Part shown: piece after piece, positions 16,935 to 25,879 of the stretch
Layout of the letters: every line of letters starts with the position of its first letter
How positions within the stretch are numbered: position 1 is the first letter of the stretch
Assembly: GCF_004168585.1 (NCBI RefSeq)
Contig: NZ_PGVH01000042.1
Coordinates: forward strand, 60,893-124,892
Source: Shewanella sp. OPT22
GTDB taxonomy: Bacteria > Pseudomonadota > Gammaproteobacteria > Enterobacterales > Shewanellaceae
Length of the DNA: 64,000 nt
Direction of reading: 5' to 3'
Notes under the pieces: generated by a model
What the model saw: only the letters and a program-made list of their open reading frames with translations
Told to the model about the DNA's origin: nothing
The model's database searches: none
Made by a program: the position numbers and the translations under genes

Positions 16935-17885
16935 TTATAACCTGAGTGTTTTAGAGGGGGATTCTTGAAATAAGGCTTTGTATTCTTTTGAGAACCTTCC
17001 AAGTTCGATAAACCCCCAATTTAAGGCGATATCCATAATTTTAAAGCGTTTTTTTTCAGAATTCTGTAACTGTTTCCTTGCTCCATTTAACCTAATTAAT
17101 CTTAAGTACTGGATTGGGGTTATTCCAAACTGCTCCAAAAAACCGTACTGCAAGCTTCTTTCACTCATACCTGCAACGTTGCACAAAGTTGCAATGTCAG
17201 GAAGCAAATGCGCATTATGGTGCAAGTAATCAATAACTCTATCAACACCAGCCTGCCTTTTGGACAATGATTTTTCTAATGATGTCGAGATGATGGGGTC
17301 GATAAGCGTATCGAGTGTCACTTGCAAGGTTTCAGAGCTTAATAAAGCCGCTGTTTTAGCTAAATCGTTAAGATTAATGTTCCGTGATAGGCTCATGATC
17401 TTATTCAATTGATTTGAAAAGTAGAGCGATTTTTGTGGTGTCACCTCGATAATACTACTTTGCAATAACGAATCAGGAAGTTCTCGATTAAATATTTGTT
17501 GGTATTTGGAAGATAAATATTCCTTCAAGAATACGGCTCCGATATAATCTAAATTATCATCGTAAACCATTTCCCAGCTGCCTCCACTCGCTTTACAGAA
17601 AGTATGGTTACGTCTTTCTTGGCCACAAAAACGGAAATTACTTGAATGGATTAAAGGGAACGCAAATGGGATGTACTGAGAGTTCGGTGTTGCTTGAATC
17701 ATGCCACCAGTAGTTAGCGCTTCTCGCATAATTTGTACTGGACCAAGGTTAACCTCCTTGTATAGAACGTTGAGGTTACCTGTTTTTAGTTGGGTATAAT
17801 GGCGGTTTTTATTCGGCTGAAAATGAGAAAGCTCTTCTAAGTTGTTTGTTTCTATACTTCGAAAGTGGCTACCAATTTCAAACAT
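16935..17885 (-). CDS. AraC-family transcriptional regulator
   Basis: 316 residues. The C-terminal 100 residues hold two helix-turn-helix motifs: PDIATLCNVAGMSERSLQYGF with QFGITPIQYLRLIRLNGAR, then IMDIALNWGFIELGRFSKEY and FQESPSKTL. The N-terminal 200 residues (ligand or dimer domain) resemble the EutR-type group of AraC regulators, but no ethanolamine genes are in the window. It converges on the HDOD gene (16 bp between stops). The ATG at 17885 lies after AATAA without a strong ribosome site. Effector and targets unknown. Confidence 0.87.
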   Translation of the reverse strand: MFEIGSHFRSIETNNLEELSHFQPNKNRHYTQLKTGNLNVLYKEVNLGPVQIMREALTTGGMIQATPNSQYIPFAFPLIHSSNFRFCGQERRNHTFCKASGGSWEMVYDDNLDYIGAVFLKEYLSSKYQQIFNRELPDSLLQSSIIEVTPQKSLYFSNQLNKIMSLSRNINLNDLAKTAALLSSETLQVTLDTLIDPIISTSLEKSLSKRQAGVDRVIDYLHHNAHLLPDIATLCNVAGMSERSLQYGFLEQFGITPIQYLRLIRLNGARKQLQNSEKKRFKIMDIALNWGFIELGRFSKEYKALFQESPSKTLRL

Positions 17886-18007
17886 TTATTACTATTCCTG
17901 GACGGGTCATTTAAGTTTTTATTTAACTTATTTTACCTTGTTGAGTTTTAATAATGGAAGTGTAATAAATACTTATATTTCTTTTACATAGTTTGTTATC
18001 AAAATAT

Positions 18008-18250
18008 ATGAATTCACAACAGAACAACCCTTTACATGGGAAAAGGCTCGACGCTATATTGGAAGAGCTTCAACAAGAGTTTGGCTGGAATGGTCTTGCA
18101 GATAGAATCAATGTTAATTGCTTTAAGAGTGACCCTTCCATTAAGTCATCACTTAAATTTTTACGGAAAACCCCTTGGGCTAGAGATAAAGTTGAACAGC
18201 TCTATATTGTTACTTTTTGTAGGGTTGATCCTTGGGGGAGTGGAAGGTAG
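18008..18250 (+). CDS. VF530-like small protein (DUF2132)
   Basis: 80 residues. The sequence [20 protein letters not shown], then [20 protein letters not shown] and [16 protein letters not shown], is characteristic of the VF530/DUF2132 family, small helical proteins reported to bind DNA. The family core ends around residue 68; the last 12 residues ([13 protein letters not shown]) look unrelated and may be a read-through tail after a small change at the 3' end. I chose the ATG at 18008; a TTG lies 15 bp upstream. The ribosome site is weak. Confidence 0.8.
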   Translation: MNSQQNNPLHGKRLDAILEELQQEFGWNGLADRINVNCFKSDPSIKSSLKFLRKTPWARDKVEQLYIVTFCRVDPWGSGR

Positions 18251-18307
18251 ATAATGTCATAACCATACTCGTTATCATGTTAGATATTGATGTAAGGTAT
18301 AGTGAAC

Positions 18308-18808
18308 TCATCGTTGCTTCCGTGTTATTGGACGAATTATAGGCGGGTTAACAGTTCCAGTTTTTTCTAATCCAGTACGACGTAATTGATTTAAGTTTAT
18401 ATCTTTCAAACTTGCAATATCTTCTTTACATAGACACTCAGGAGCAACTTTTTTCGTCATTGGCTCGTTATTAATCTTATAAAAAGAGCGATCATTGAGA
18501 ATGAACGCAGAAAGACCTTCTATTGACATTAATACCCAATATGGCTTGTGGTTAAATTCATTCTTGTTCACAAAAGTGTTCCTAATATTTACTGCAACTG
18601 CATTGTTGAAGTTTATCGGTTGGCCAGTTATTGAGCAGTGATAAGAGCTTAGGTTCATTTCTACTGATTGGTCACTTATTTCAGAGCCTTCGATACTGGA
18701 AAGCATGCACTCAGCCGCTTTTGCCATTAATGATTGCTGGTCGTGCAGCTTGAGTAATTCCATATTTGTATTCGTGTCTTCACTAGGCATTGATAAAAGC
18801 CAACTCAT
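18308..18808 (-). CDS. hypothetical protein
   Basis: 166 residues; no family recognised. No signal peptide or membrane helix. The N-terminal third is acidic and helical (LLKLHDQQSLMAKAAECML); the middle is strand-rich with NFNNAVAVNIRNTF and KPYWVLMSIEGLSAFILNDR; the tail is basic and proline-rich (NPPIIRPITRKQR). Three cysteines occur at CSITG and CLC. It is the only long frame in the interval, starts with ATG and has no close operon partner. Coding status is likely but not certain. Confidence 0.6.
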   Translation of the reverse strand: MSWLLSMPSEDTNTNMELLKLHDQQSLMAKAAECMLSSIEGSEISDQSVEMNLSSYHCSITGQPINFNNAVAVNIRNTFVNKNEFNHKPYWVLMSIEGLSAFILNDRSFYKINNEPMTKKVAPECLCKEDIASLKDINLNQLRRTGLEKTGTVNPPIIRPITRKQR

Positions 18809-18881
18809 AATTTTTGCATCGTCAAGTACAATCTGGATTTGATAGCTCTTTATAGAGTTAAGAAGGATGTGACCAATAGAA

Positions 18882-19097
18882 ATGAAAAAAGCGAAAAAGC
18901 TTGATGTATTTATCTTTCTGTCTGCTGAGGGGGTTACATCCCAATTATCTCCATTAAGTGAGACTGAAAAACCAGCAGAGGTTGAGTCTTCTACCTTGTT
19001 ACAAGGTAGACCCCAAGCTTTATTTACAGCATTTTTGGGGGGTATAAACAGGGGAAGTCATTTTAGAGATTGTTGTATTCAGAAGTATTGCCTGTAG
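18882..19097 (+). CDS. doubtful small ORF
   Basis: 71 residues starting MKKAKKLDVFIFLSAEGV, no recognised family. An AGAAGGA motif lies about 14 bp upstream, too far to be ideal. The frame runs across a perfect 21-bp palindrome (18990-19010) and ends inside a second hairpin (19081-19106), so the DNA may be structured non-coding or mobile sequence rather than a gene. Confidence 0.25.
   Translation: MKKAKKLDVFIFLSAEGVTSQLSPLSETEKPAEVESSTLLQGRPQALFTAFLGGINRGSHFRDCCIQKYCL
18990..19010. repeat. perfect inverted repeat
   Basis: TCTACCTTGT (18990-18999), one T, then ACAAGGTAGA (19001-19010). It could form a 10-bp cruciform or be a recognition site for a dimeric protein. A second hairpin, AGAAGTA (19081-19087) with TACTTCT (19100-19106), lies 70 bp on and may end a short transcript. 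Confidence 0.55.
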
Positions 19098-19179
19098 CAT
19101 ACTTCTTATTCAAACTTATTTACTAGGACTATTAATCTCTTTTAACCCCAGGTCAATCTGGAAATCATTTACCAAATGT

Positions 19180-19345
19180 TAGGGGCTGTTATTCTTTGTT
19201 GATATTTTCAGCAATGATTGTTTTGACGATAACAAAGCGGAACAAACGTTATTTAGTTATTCTAAATGAGCGCGGTGACAATGCAGATAGCGTTAAAAAT
19301 AACATTGCTCTACTGAATGATTAATCAAAGAACAATAGCCCCTAG
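19180..19345. mobile_element. MITE-like element with terminal inverted repeats
   Basis: The left end TTAGGGGCTGTTATTCTTTG (19179-19198) and the reverse complement of the right end CTAGGGGCTATTGTTCTTTG (19326-19345) match at 17 of 20 positions. The enclosed sequence of about 165 bp has no coding frame. Both ends carry TA next to GGGGC/GCCCC, compatible with a TA target duplication. Size, ends and lack of a gene fit a non-autonomous miniature transposable element. It lies in the promoter-side gap of rsuA, about 80 bp before its start. Confidence 0.6.
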
Positions 19346-19426
19346 TGCAATAAAGTAATTAGTTTTATTCTGCAGCAACTAATTCTTAATGTTTGAACCT
19401 TCAAAGAGATAATTAAAGAAATACCA

Positions 19427-20149
19427 ATGAAATCCAAACGAGGTCGTTTAGACCGCTTTATTTGCAAAGCGTTACAAGTTTCAAAAAAGCAGGTACGAAT
19501 GTATCTACTTGAAAAAAGAATTAAAGTTAATGATGTGGTGGCTGACGCACTGGATATGCAAGTCACTGAATTTGACAAAATTCAGTTGGATCAACAGCTT
19601 CTGCTGGAACATCAGCCCATTTATATCTTAATGAACAAGCCTGTTGGAGTAGTAAGTGCAACAAAAGATGATCTTCATAAGACCGTCTTAGATTTAATTG
19701 ATCACCCAGACAAAGCTCAGTTGCATATTGCTGGCCGGTTAGACTTAAACTCATCTGGTTTGTTGCTTCTCACTAACGACAGTAAGTGGTCATCTCAATT
19801 AATGTCACCAGATTCAAAAGTTACAAAAAAATATTATGTGAAGTTAAAAAATCCTGTGAGCGAGGATTATATTTCAGGTTTTAACCAGGGCTTTTACTTT
19901 GAATATGAAGATATTACTACTAAACCTGCCAAGTTAGAAATCCTATCCGAGTTTGAAACGCTAGTGACTTTGAGTGAAGGTAAGTACCACCAAATCAAGA
20001 GAATGTTTGGTCGTTATCGAAATCCAGTAGAGTCCCTTCATCGTATTTCAGTTGGGCATATCAATTTACCGGATGAACTTAAGCCTGGTGAGTGGCGATT
20101 ACTGAAAGAAAATGAAATAGATCAGGTTGATAACTCGAGTAGTAAATGA
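19427..20149 (+). CDS. rsuA: 16S rRNA pseudouridine(516) synthase-type enzyme (RsuA family)
   Basis: 240 residues; E. coli RsuA is 231. An S4-like RNA-binding domain (about 1-50; RLDRFICKALQVSKKQVRMYL) is followed by the pseudouridine synthase fold. The catalytic aspartate is in AGRLDLNSSGLLLLTND near 105-121, and GKYHQIKRMFGRYRNPV and LHRISVGHI are typical of the family. It modifies U516 of 16S rRNA during small-subunit assembly if truly RsuA; the related RluB/E/F synthases share motifs, but the length and overall match favour RsuA. The MITE-like element lies just upstream. Confidence 0.87.
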   Translation: MKSKRGRLDRFICKALQVSKKQVRMYLLEKRIKVNDVVADALDMQVTEFDKIQLDQQLLLEHQPIYILMNKPVGVVSATKDDLHKTVLDLIDHPDKAQLHIAGRLDLNSSGLLLLTNDSKWSSQLMSPDSKVTKKYYVKLKNPVSEDYISGFNQGFYFEYEDITTKPAKLEILSEFETLVTLSEGKYHQIKRMFGRYRNPVESLHRISVGHINLPDELKPGEWRLLKENEIDQVDNSSSK

Positions 20150-20237
20150 TCGACAAATCACAAAAACGTTATTTGAAATTGAATCGTTTATTTTGTGATT
20201 GATAATGCCATCGATATGAACATGGTCAGAGACAGAT

Positions 20238-20555
20238 ATGAATACTAATTTAGAAGATTATAGCAACGACGAGCTTAAGCAAATCAGTCAAGATGAGAGT
20301 GTCGAGCCAATTTGGCGGAGGCAAGCTGACAAGGTTATCGCTATGAGAGAGTGGAAGAAAAGAAACACTGAGGAGACCGACTATGTGGTTGGTTGCCTCG
20401 AACGAAGAGGATATAAAGTCACCGTTACCAATAAAATTGTTGCAGAAAATGAAGACGAAAAACGTGTGATGTACTTATCTGATTCAAGTTTGGTCATGGA
20501 CGACAATGACGAGTGCATTAGCATTGATGACTTCGCACTTTGGTTAGACAGTTAG
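20238..20555 (+). CDS. hypothetical small acidic protein
   Basis: 105 residues, no recognised family. It is soluble and strongly acidic (LEDYSNDELKQISQDESVEP; DDNDECISIDDFALWLD). The middle (RRQADKVIAMREWKKRN) looks helical and the second half alternates strand-like segments (YKVTVTNKIV, RVMYLSDSSLVM). It starts at ATG with AGAGACAG upstream. It lies between rsuA and a TonB receptor without clear links to either. Confidence 0.6.
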   Translation: MNTNLEDYSNDELKQISQDESVEPIWRRQADKVIAMREWKKRNTEETDYVVGCLERRGYKVTVTNKIVAENEDEKRVMYLSDSSLVMDDNDECISIDDFALWLDS

Positions 20556-20760
20556 CTGTTGAAGCACTTTATGTTGTTCTGCAGGCAGTGGTTTTAAATT
20601 GAAAACAGTATCAATATCGAAATATTTATCTAATATTTTGTAGCATTTTGAAATAATTATATGTTTCTAAAATGTATCAATTATGTTATTCATATTTTTC
20701 CTAGATTAAAGGACAGGAGGTCAGAGGAGTACTCCTAGTAAACCAATTTGAGGGAACAAC
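20556..20760. promoter_or_regulatory. leader region of the TonB receptor gene
   Basis: 205 AT-rich bp, presumably with the receptor promoter. AGGAGTACTCCT (20725-20736) is a perfect 12-bp palindrome 25 bp before the start codon and close to the ribosome site GAGGGA, so it would lie in the mRNA leader. No Fur-like box was recognised. Confidence 0.35.
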
Positions 20761-23376
20761 ATGAAAACATTTAAGTTGAATGTGCTTTTTGCTGCCATTA
20801 CTGCAACTGCAGTTTCATCTTACGCAAGTGCGGCTGATGACAATAAAGAAGAAGTTGAACGTATAGAAGTAACTGGATCGCACATCAAGCGCACCGACAT
20901 GGAAGGTCCTAATCCGATCACGAGTTTATCTGTCGAGGACTTACAAGATACTGGTGCTACAGATCTTATTGGAGCACTGTCGAAGTTACCTATAGCTGGT
21001 GCTGGAACCTTCTCTACTCAAGCAAACTCGAGTGATGATACTGCAAATGGTGGTTCGAGCGTTTCATTGCGTGGGTTGGGTGCCGACTCAACCCTAATTT
21101 TGGTTAACGGACGTCGTGTTTCAGTAAGCCCTTTTGCGAAAGGAATTGATACTGCTTTCGTTGATATCAACAATATCCCAATTGCAGCAGTCAAGCGTAT
21201 TGACATATTGAAAGATGGTGCGAGTGCTGTTTACGGTTCTGATGCTATTGCTGGCGTGATCAATATTGTTTTACGTAATGATTTAGATGGTGCTGAAATC
21301 AGTGCGCGCTATGGAGATACAACTAGCGGCGGTGGTGAAGAGCAAAACCTAAGTATTGTGTGGGGTAACCAAGCTGAAAAAAGTAACCACACATTTATCT
21401 TAGATTATTTCAAGCGTGAAGAAGTTCTCTACGGCGACAGAAGCTTTGCTGCAACAGCGAATCAAAAAGCTCGCACTGGTGATCCTTATGCGACAGATTT
21501 TAGAAGCTCATCTGGCTATCCGGGAACGATTGCACTAAAGAGTGACCCTACAAACCGAATGGCTGATACTTTCGGAAATGATGTTTGCCCTGCTGACCAA
21601 ATTGTTGGTGACTTGTGCCGATATGATTATGCGCCAGTCATGACGATGATCCCTGAAGCTGAACGTTTTAGTTTTAACTACATGGGCCGATATGACATTA
21701 CGGATACTATGCGTGGTTTTGCTGAGCTTAATGGGCAAAACGGTCGCAGTTTAGTTCGTGGTGCTGGTAGCCCAAGTTTCAACGAATTATTCATGGCTGG
21801 TGACAACCCTAATCATCCTTTTGCCAATCAAGCTGATCACGAGTTTCATGGTCAAGATCTCACAATGAGACGGAGAATGGTTGATATAGGTAACCGTGCT
21901 AAAGATGTCGATAGTGATTATTACCGTGTTATCTTAGGCCTTGAAGGTGAAATTGCTGAAGAGTGGAGTTGGGAAGTTGCGTACAACTACATTAAATCAA
22001 AATCAGTAGAGCGTGGCATTGATGGTTTCCCGAATAAACGCCGATTACAAGAAGCAATCGATAATGGAACTTATGATCCATTTGAGCCTTCTTCCAACTC
22101 TCAAGAAGCTTTAGATTATATCGAAACCACGACAACCCGTATTGGTAAATCTACAATGAGATCGATAGATGCAACGATTTCAGGACCCATTATGGAAATG
22201 GATGCTGGCGATGTTTTGTTAGCTTTCGGTGCTGAATATCGTAAAGAGTCGATTTCTGACAATCCAGATGATCAGTACTTACGTGGAGAGGTGTTTGGTA
22301 CTGAGGCGACTCAAGCTAATGGTAGTCGTGATAATAAAGCCATTTACGCCGAATTAGCCATACCTTTACACGATACGTTTGAACTTCAATTCGCATTAAG
22401 ACACGAACGCTACAGTGACTTCGGTAATACAACGGATCCTAAAGTCAGTTTCTTATGGAATCCGATGGAAGATCTTTCCTTCCGGGGGTCATATGGTACG
22501 GCATTTAGAGCTCCATCACTGCATCAGCTTGGTTTAGGAAAAACTGATGAATCTCCAACTTTGGTGGATAAAGCGCGTTGCGCTCTAGTTGGGCTTGGAT
22601 GTGAACCTTTTGAGTTTACTGCGGAGTTTGAAGGTAACCCTGATTTACAACCTGAAGAATCCAAAAGTTATAACTTAGGTGTGATTTATAATATTACTGA
22701 GGATTTGGACTTTTCTGTAGATTATTACAATTACAGAATTGAAAATATTATCGATTCTGATACTCAATTTGTATTAAGTAACTTTGGAACAGACCCTTCA
22801 GTGGTAGAGCGTATTCCTACTGGTATAGCAGGTGATCCAGGTGAAGTAGTTCGCATTTTTGATACTTTCCAAAATATTGGTAACCTTGATACTTCAGGTA
22901 TCGATCTTGATGTAAATTATCAATTAGAGACCGGTGCAGGTGACTTTAACTTTTCTTATGCACTTAATTACATCATCTCATATGAAGATAAGCGTAATGA
23001 TGGTAATGGCGGTTATCGAATAGATACTGTCGAAGGTGATTTTGAGCAGCCTGAATTCCGATGGAGGGCCGGAGCAGATTGGAAAACTGATGATTTTGTT
23101 TCTAATTTATCATTGAATTATATCGGTGAATTTAAGCAAGATGAGTCTGTACGAATTCAAAAAGACGGTACAGTATTGAGAGATGTAGATTCGATGATAA
23201 CTGTAGATGCACGAGTGAGTTATTATGGCGTTGAGAATACGGTATTAACTCTAGGTGCAACGAACTTACTTGATGAAGAACCACCATTTATTTATAACGA
23301 ATTTATGGGATTCTCTACAAATGTTCACAGTGGCCAAGGCCGTTACTGGTATGTGAACGCATCGTATAAGTTTTAA
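20761..23376 (+). CDS. TonB-dependent outer-membrane receptor
   Basis: 871 residues. The signal peptide ends at about residue 24 (SSYASA/ADD). A TonB-box-like stretch (VERIEVTGS) precedes the plug domain (about 35-180; NPITSLSVEDLQDTGATDLI, VSLRGLGADSTLILVNGRRV, ASAVYGSDAIAGVINIVLR). A 22-strand-type barrel follows and ends in aromatic YVNASYKF. It resembles receptors for carbohydrates, peptides or other large nutrients common in marine Alteromonadales rather than a defined siderophore receptor, but the ligand cannot be named. No ExbB, TonB or degradation genes are beside it. A strong terminator follows. Confidence 0.93.
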   Translation: MKTFKLNVLFAAITATAVSSYASAADDNKEEVERIEVTGSHIKRTDMEGPNPITSLSVEDLQDTGATDLIGALSKLPIAGAGTFSTQANSSDDTANGGSSVSLRGLGADSTLILVNGRRVSVSPFAKGIDTAFVDINNIPIAAVKRIDILKDGASAVYGSDAIAGVINIVLRNDLDGAEISARYGDTTSGGGEEQNLSIVWGNQAEKSNHTFILDYFKREEVLYGDRSFAATANQKARTGDPYATDFRSSSGYPGTIALKSDPTNRMADTFGNDVCPADQIVGDLCRYDYAPVMTMIPEAERFSFNYMGRYDITDTMRGFAELNGQNGRSLVRGAGSPSFNELFMAGDNPNHPFANQADHEFHGQDLTMRRRMVDIGNRAKDVDSDYYRVILGLEGEIAEEWSWEVAYNYIKSKSVERGIDGFPNKRRLQEAIDNGTYDPFEPSSNSQEALDYIETTTTRIGKSTMRSIDATISGPIMEMDAGDVLLAFGAEYRKESISDNPDDQYLRGEVFGTEATQANGSRDNKAIYAELAIPLHDTFELQFALRHERYSDFGNTTDPKVSFLWNPMEDLSFRGSYGTAFRAPSLHQLGLGKTDESPTLVDKARCALVGLGCEPFEFTAEFEGNPDLQPEESKSYNLGVIYNITEDLDFSVDYYNYRIENIIDSDTQFVLSNFGTDPSVVERIPTGIAGDPGEVVRIFDTFQNIGNLDTSGIDLDVNYQLETGAGDFNFSYALNYIISYEDKRNDGNGGYRIDTVEGDFEQPEFRWRAGADWKTDDFVSNLSLNYIGEFKQDESVRIQKDGTVLRDVDSMITVDARVSYYGVENTVLTLGATNLLDEEPPFIYNEFMGFSTNVHSGQGRYWYVNASYKF

Positions 23377-23397
23377 AGTATAAAGTTCTAAAGCAAA

Positions 23398-23425
23398 TAA
23401 AGGCTTGCCACAGGCAAGCCTTTTT
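23398..23425. terminator. bidirectional terminator, TonB receptor / recN
   Basis: AGGCTTGCC (23401-23409), loop ACA, GGCAAGCCT (23413-23421), then T-run; preceding A residues give a T-run on the other strand. It serves both convergent genes. Confidence 0.9.
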
Positions 23426-23427
23426 CA

Positions 23428-25086
23428 TTAATGAATGAGAAGCTCCTGAGCGTTAGCTAATGAGCTCTGCGTGATGGTATCTCCTGCCAATAGTCGAGCT
23501 AGCTCTTCGATTCTCTGCTCTTTATTTAATGGAGTCATAGAGGTTTCAGTTTGTCCTTTAGTTGACTTCTTATTAACGAACATATGCTGATGGCCATTAC
23601 CTGCGACTTGTGGCAAGTGAGTAACACAAAATACTTGAGTCGATTCACCAAGACTTCGTAGCATTCTACCAACTACTGCAGCAGTAGGGCCTGAAATACC
23701 AACATCAACTTCGTCAAATATTAGCGTAGGTGTAGATACTTTCTGCGCGGTAATGACTTGAATACCTAACCCTATTCTTGAGAGTTCTCCGCCAGAAGCA
23801 ACCTTAGAAATAGGCTGCAGAGGTTGCCCAGGGTTGGTTGTTACTAAAAATTCGATACTGTCTCCACCTATGTTTGAAATGTTTTCCTCATTATGGTGAA
23901 CTTCAATCTCAAACTTCCCTTTAGGCATATTAAGTTGATGGATAGACTGAGTAACCAGTTTATCGAGCTCTTTAGCGTATCGCTTTCGGCTTTGGCTAAG
24001 CCTTTTTGCTGCTCGCTGATACTTGTCTTTAGCAGAATCAAGAATGAGGTGCATATCATCAAGCTTGCCTTCATCTAAAGAGATTTGTTCGAGTTCATTT
24101 TTAATTGACTGATGATGAGAGAAGAGTTCGTTTGGCGCTACGATGTGTTTTCGAGCAAGTTGCATTGTTTTTGAGAGTCTTTGTTCAATGTACTCAAAAT
24201 GTTCTGGGTCTTGTTCTAAGTTGCTTAAATAATGCTGAATTTCACCACTACTTTCCTGAATTTGAATCAACGCATTATTCAGCATTTCTCCGACGGTTTT
24301 AAGATCTGGGTCAAATGATTCGAGATCAGCAGCAAGCGAACTCGCTTGGTTAAGCATTGACTCAATATTTTCATCAGAGTCACAGAGTAAGCTTAAGCTC
24401 TGCTGGCAATGGCTTATTAGGTCTGTGCTGTTGGCAAGCTTTTTATGTTCTTGTTCAATTTGTTCAAACTCATTTTCTTTCAAATCAAACTCATCAAATT
24501 CTTGCACTTGGTATTCTAATAATTGCTGGCGAGCTTTACGTTCCTCTTGGGAAGCAAATAGTTGTTTTAGCTCAGATTCAATACGCTTAACATTTTTATA
24601 TTGTTTCTCAACATCATTAAGTAACCCCTGATGATTAGCGTAACTATCAAGAAGATCTAATTGGTGTTCATTTTTTAGCATCGCATGGTGAGCATGCTGA
24701 CCATGAACGGCAATAAGTAGCTGTCCAATTGACTTGAGCTGTGACAGTGGAACAGGGTTGCTATTAATGTATGCGCGAGAGCGGCCTTCAGAAGTAATGG
24801 TTCTTCTTAAAATGCATTCTTCATCACTATGAAGATCTTGATCTTCGAGCCATCTTTTTGCCAGAGGGAGTTTATCAATATTGAACGTCGCTGATATTTC
24901 TGTTTTATTGGCACCAGGGCGCACAGCATGTGTATCTGCGCGGTTTCCAAGGCAGAGTCCTAGCGCATCAATAGCGATAGATTTACCAGCGCCAGTCTCG
25001 CCAGTAATACTCGTCATCCCTTTACTGAAATCGAGCTCTAAAAAACGAACGATAGCGAAATTGTTGATACTCAGTTGGCAAAGCAT
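23428..25086 (-). CDS. recN: DNA repair protein RecN
   Basis: About 552 residues; E. coli RecN is 553. An SMC-like ATPase: Walker A GETGAGKS near residue 30, long coiled-coil arms in the middle, and C-terminal signature KVASGGELSRIGLGIQV with Walker B TLIFDEVDVGISG. It helps hold and repair double-strand breaks. I chose the ATG at 25086 (MLCQLSINNFAIV, the family start) with AGGGA 8 bp upstream; an ATG at 25110 is also in frame. Two LexA boxes lie about 75-115 bp upstream, so SOS control is strongly indicated. Confidence 0.96.
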   Translation of the reverse strand: MLCQLSINNFAIVRFLELDFSKGMTSITGETGAGKSIAIDALGLCLGNRADTHAVRPGANKTEISATFNIDKLPLAKRWLEDQDLHSDEECILRRTITSEGRSRAYINSNPVPLSQLKSIGQLLIAVHGQHAHHAMLKNEHQLDLLDSYANHQGLLNDVEKQYKNVKRIESELKQLFASQEERKARQQLLEYQVQEFDEFDLKENEFEQIEQEHKKLANSTDLISHCQQSLSLLCDSDENIESMLNQASSLAADLESFDPDLKTVGEMLNNALIQIQESSGEIQHYLSNLEQDPEHFEYIEQRLSKTMQLARKHIVAPNELFSHHQSIKNELEQISLDEGKLDDMHLILDSAKDKYQRAAKRLSQSRKRYAKELDKLVTQSIHQLNMPKGKFEIEVHHNEENISNIGGDSIEFLVTTNPGQPLQPISKVASGGELSRIGLGIQVITAQKVSTPTLIFDEVDVGISGPTAAVVGRMLRSLGESTQVFCVTHLPQVAGNGHQHMFVNKKSTKGQTETSMTPLNKEQRIEELARLLAGDTITQSSLANAQELLIH

Positions 25087-25158
25087 AATGTTGTCCCTGT
25101 TAGCATCCATTACTATTCAATATGTTGAGAAAGGTAATTGATCAGTCATTATCAAAAC

Positions 25159-25178
25159 TACTGTATTGATAAACAGTA
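25159..25178. promoter_or_regulatory. LexA (SOS) box 1 of recN
   Basis: TACTGTATTGATAAACAGTA matches the consensus ends TACTGT and ACAGTA exactly with correct N8 spacing (CTGT-N8-ACAG). It is the recN-proximal box. Confidence 0.9.
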
Positions 25179-25180
25179 TA

Positions 25181-25200
25181 TACTGATTTTATATACAGTA
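25181..25200. promoter_or_regulatory. LexA (SOS) box 2 of recN
   Basis: TACTGATTTTATATACAGTA differs from the consensus ends at one position (CTGA for CTGT). It is 22 bp centre to centre from box 1, so two LexA dimers could bind on the same face, as seen with multiple boxes at recN elsewhere. Confidence 0.82.
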
Positions 25201-25236
25201 AATAGCTTTTGGCAAAAATTCGATAAAAGACAGAGA

Positions 25237-25264
25237 CAAAAAAGCCAGCTTAAGCGCTGGCTTT
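25237..25264 (-). terminator. terminator of barA-yjaG
   Basis: On the minus strand AAAGCCAGC and GCTGGCTTT (25264-25241) form a 9-bp stem with a 6-base loop, followed by further T residues. It lies just after the yjaG stop. Confidence 0.85.
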
Positions 25265-25282
25265 ATGTGTATTGCTTGGTTG

Positions 25283-25879
25283 TTAGCCTACGCTAATACC
25301 AATATTTGAAATGCCACTATCGACAATTTCTTTACGAAGTTCTTTTACAAAGGCTGGTGATATCTTGTTTTCTTCAATGACATCTAACAGCATTGATTGC
25401 AGCTCACGCTCTTCATTCATAGCTGGATGTTCAAAAACATAATCATCCAGTGCCGCTTCACTTAATTCTTGTTCGCAAGTGGCTTCGATGTAATTGGCCA
25501 CTGTGCTAGAAGAAAGCTTACTGATGTTGGTGATATCGTCTTCTACTTTACTTTGTATTGCACTGAGTAGAGCAATTAATGCAGAAACCGCATCTAAAGC
25601 AGGGAAAACACCATAAGAATCAAAATCTACTGGTTCAGGTGCAACTTCGTCTAAACGCTCTAAGTAAATATCGATATTCAGTTTAAGTTTATTATCATAC
25701 TGCTTTTGCCATAAAAGGTTTAAAGTCGTATCTAAAACTTGTGGGTTACCAAATTCACAGACTTCAGAAAAAAGCTGATAATTTGGATACATTCTTTGAC
25801 AAAGTGCGATGGCAAAGAGTTGTTTTTGAGGAAGACTAAGCGCTTTAAGGCGCTTAAAAAAGCCTGTTTTTTTAGTCAT
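25283..25879 (-). CDS. yjaG: YjaG family protein (DUF416)
   Basis: 198 residues. It shares with E. coli YjaG the motifs ALCQRMYPNYQLF, DSYGVFPALDA and the terminal SGISNIGI. The fold is all-helical and the function unknown. The start codon overlaps the barA stop (TAATG), so translation is probably coupled to the sensor kinase; this neighbour is not the classic E. coli one and may hint at a link with BarA signalling (speculation). A terminator follows. Confidence 0.9.
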   Translation of the reverse strand: MTKKTGFFKRLKALSLPQKQLFAIALCQRMYPNYQLFSEVCEFGNPQVLDTTLNLLWQKQYDNKLKLNIDIYLERLDEVAPEPVDFDSYGVFPALDAVSALIALLSAIQSKVEDDITNISKLSSSTVANYIEATCEQELSEAALDDYVFEHPAMNEERELQSMLLDVIEENKISPAFVKELRKEIVDSGISNIGISVG

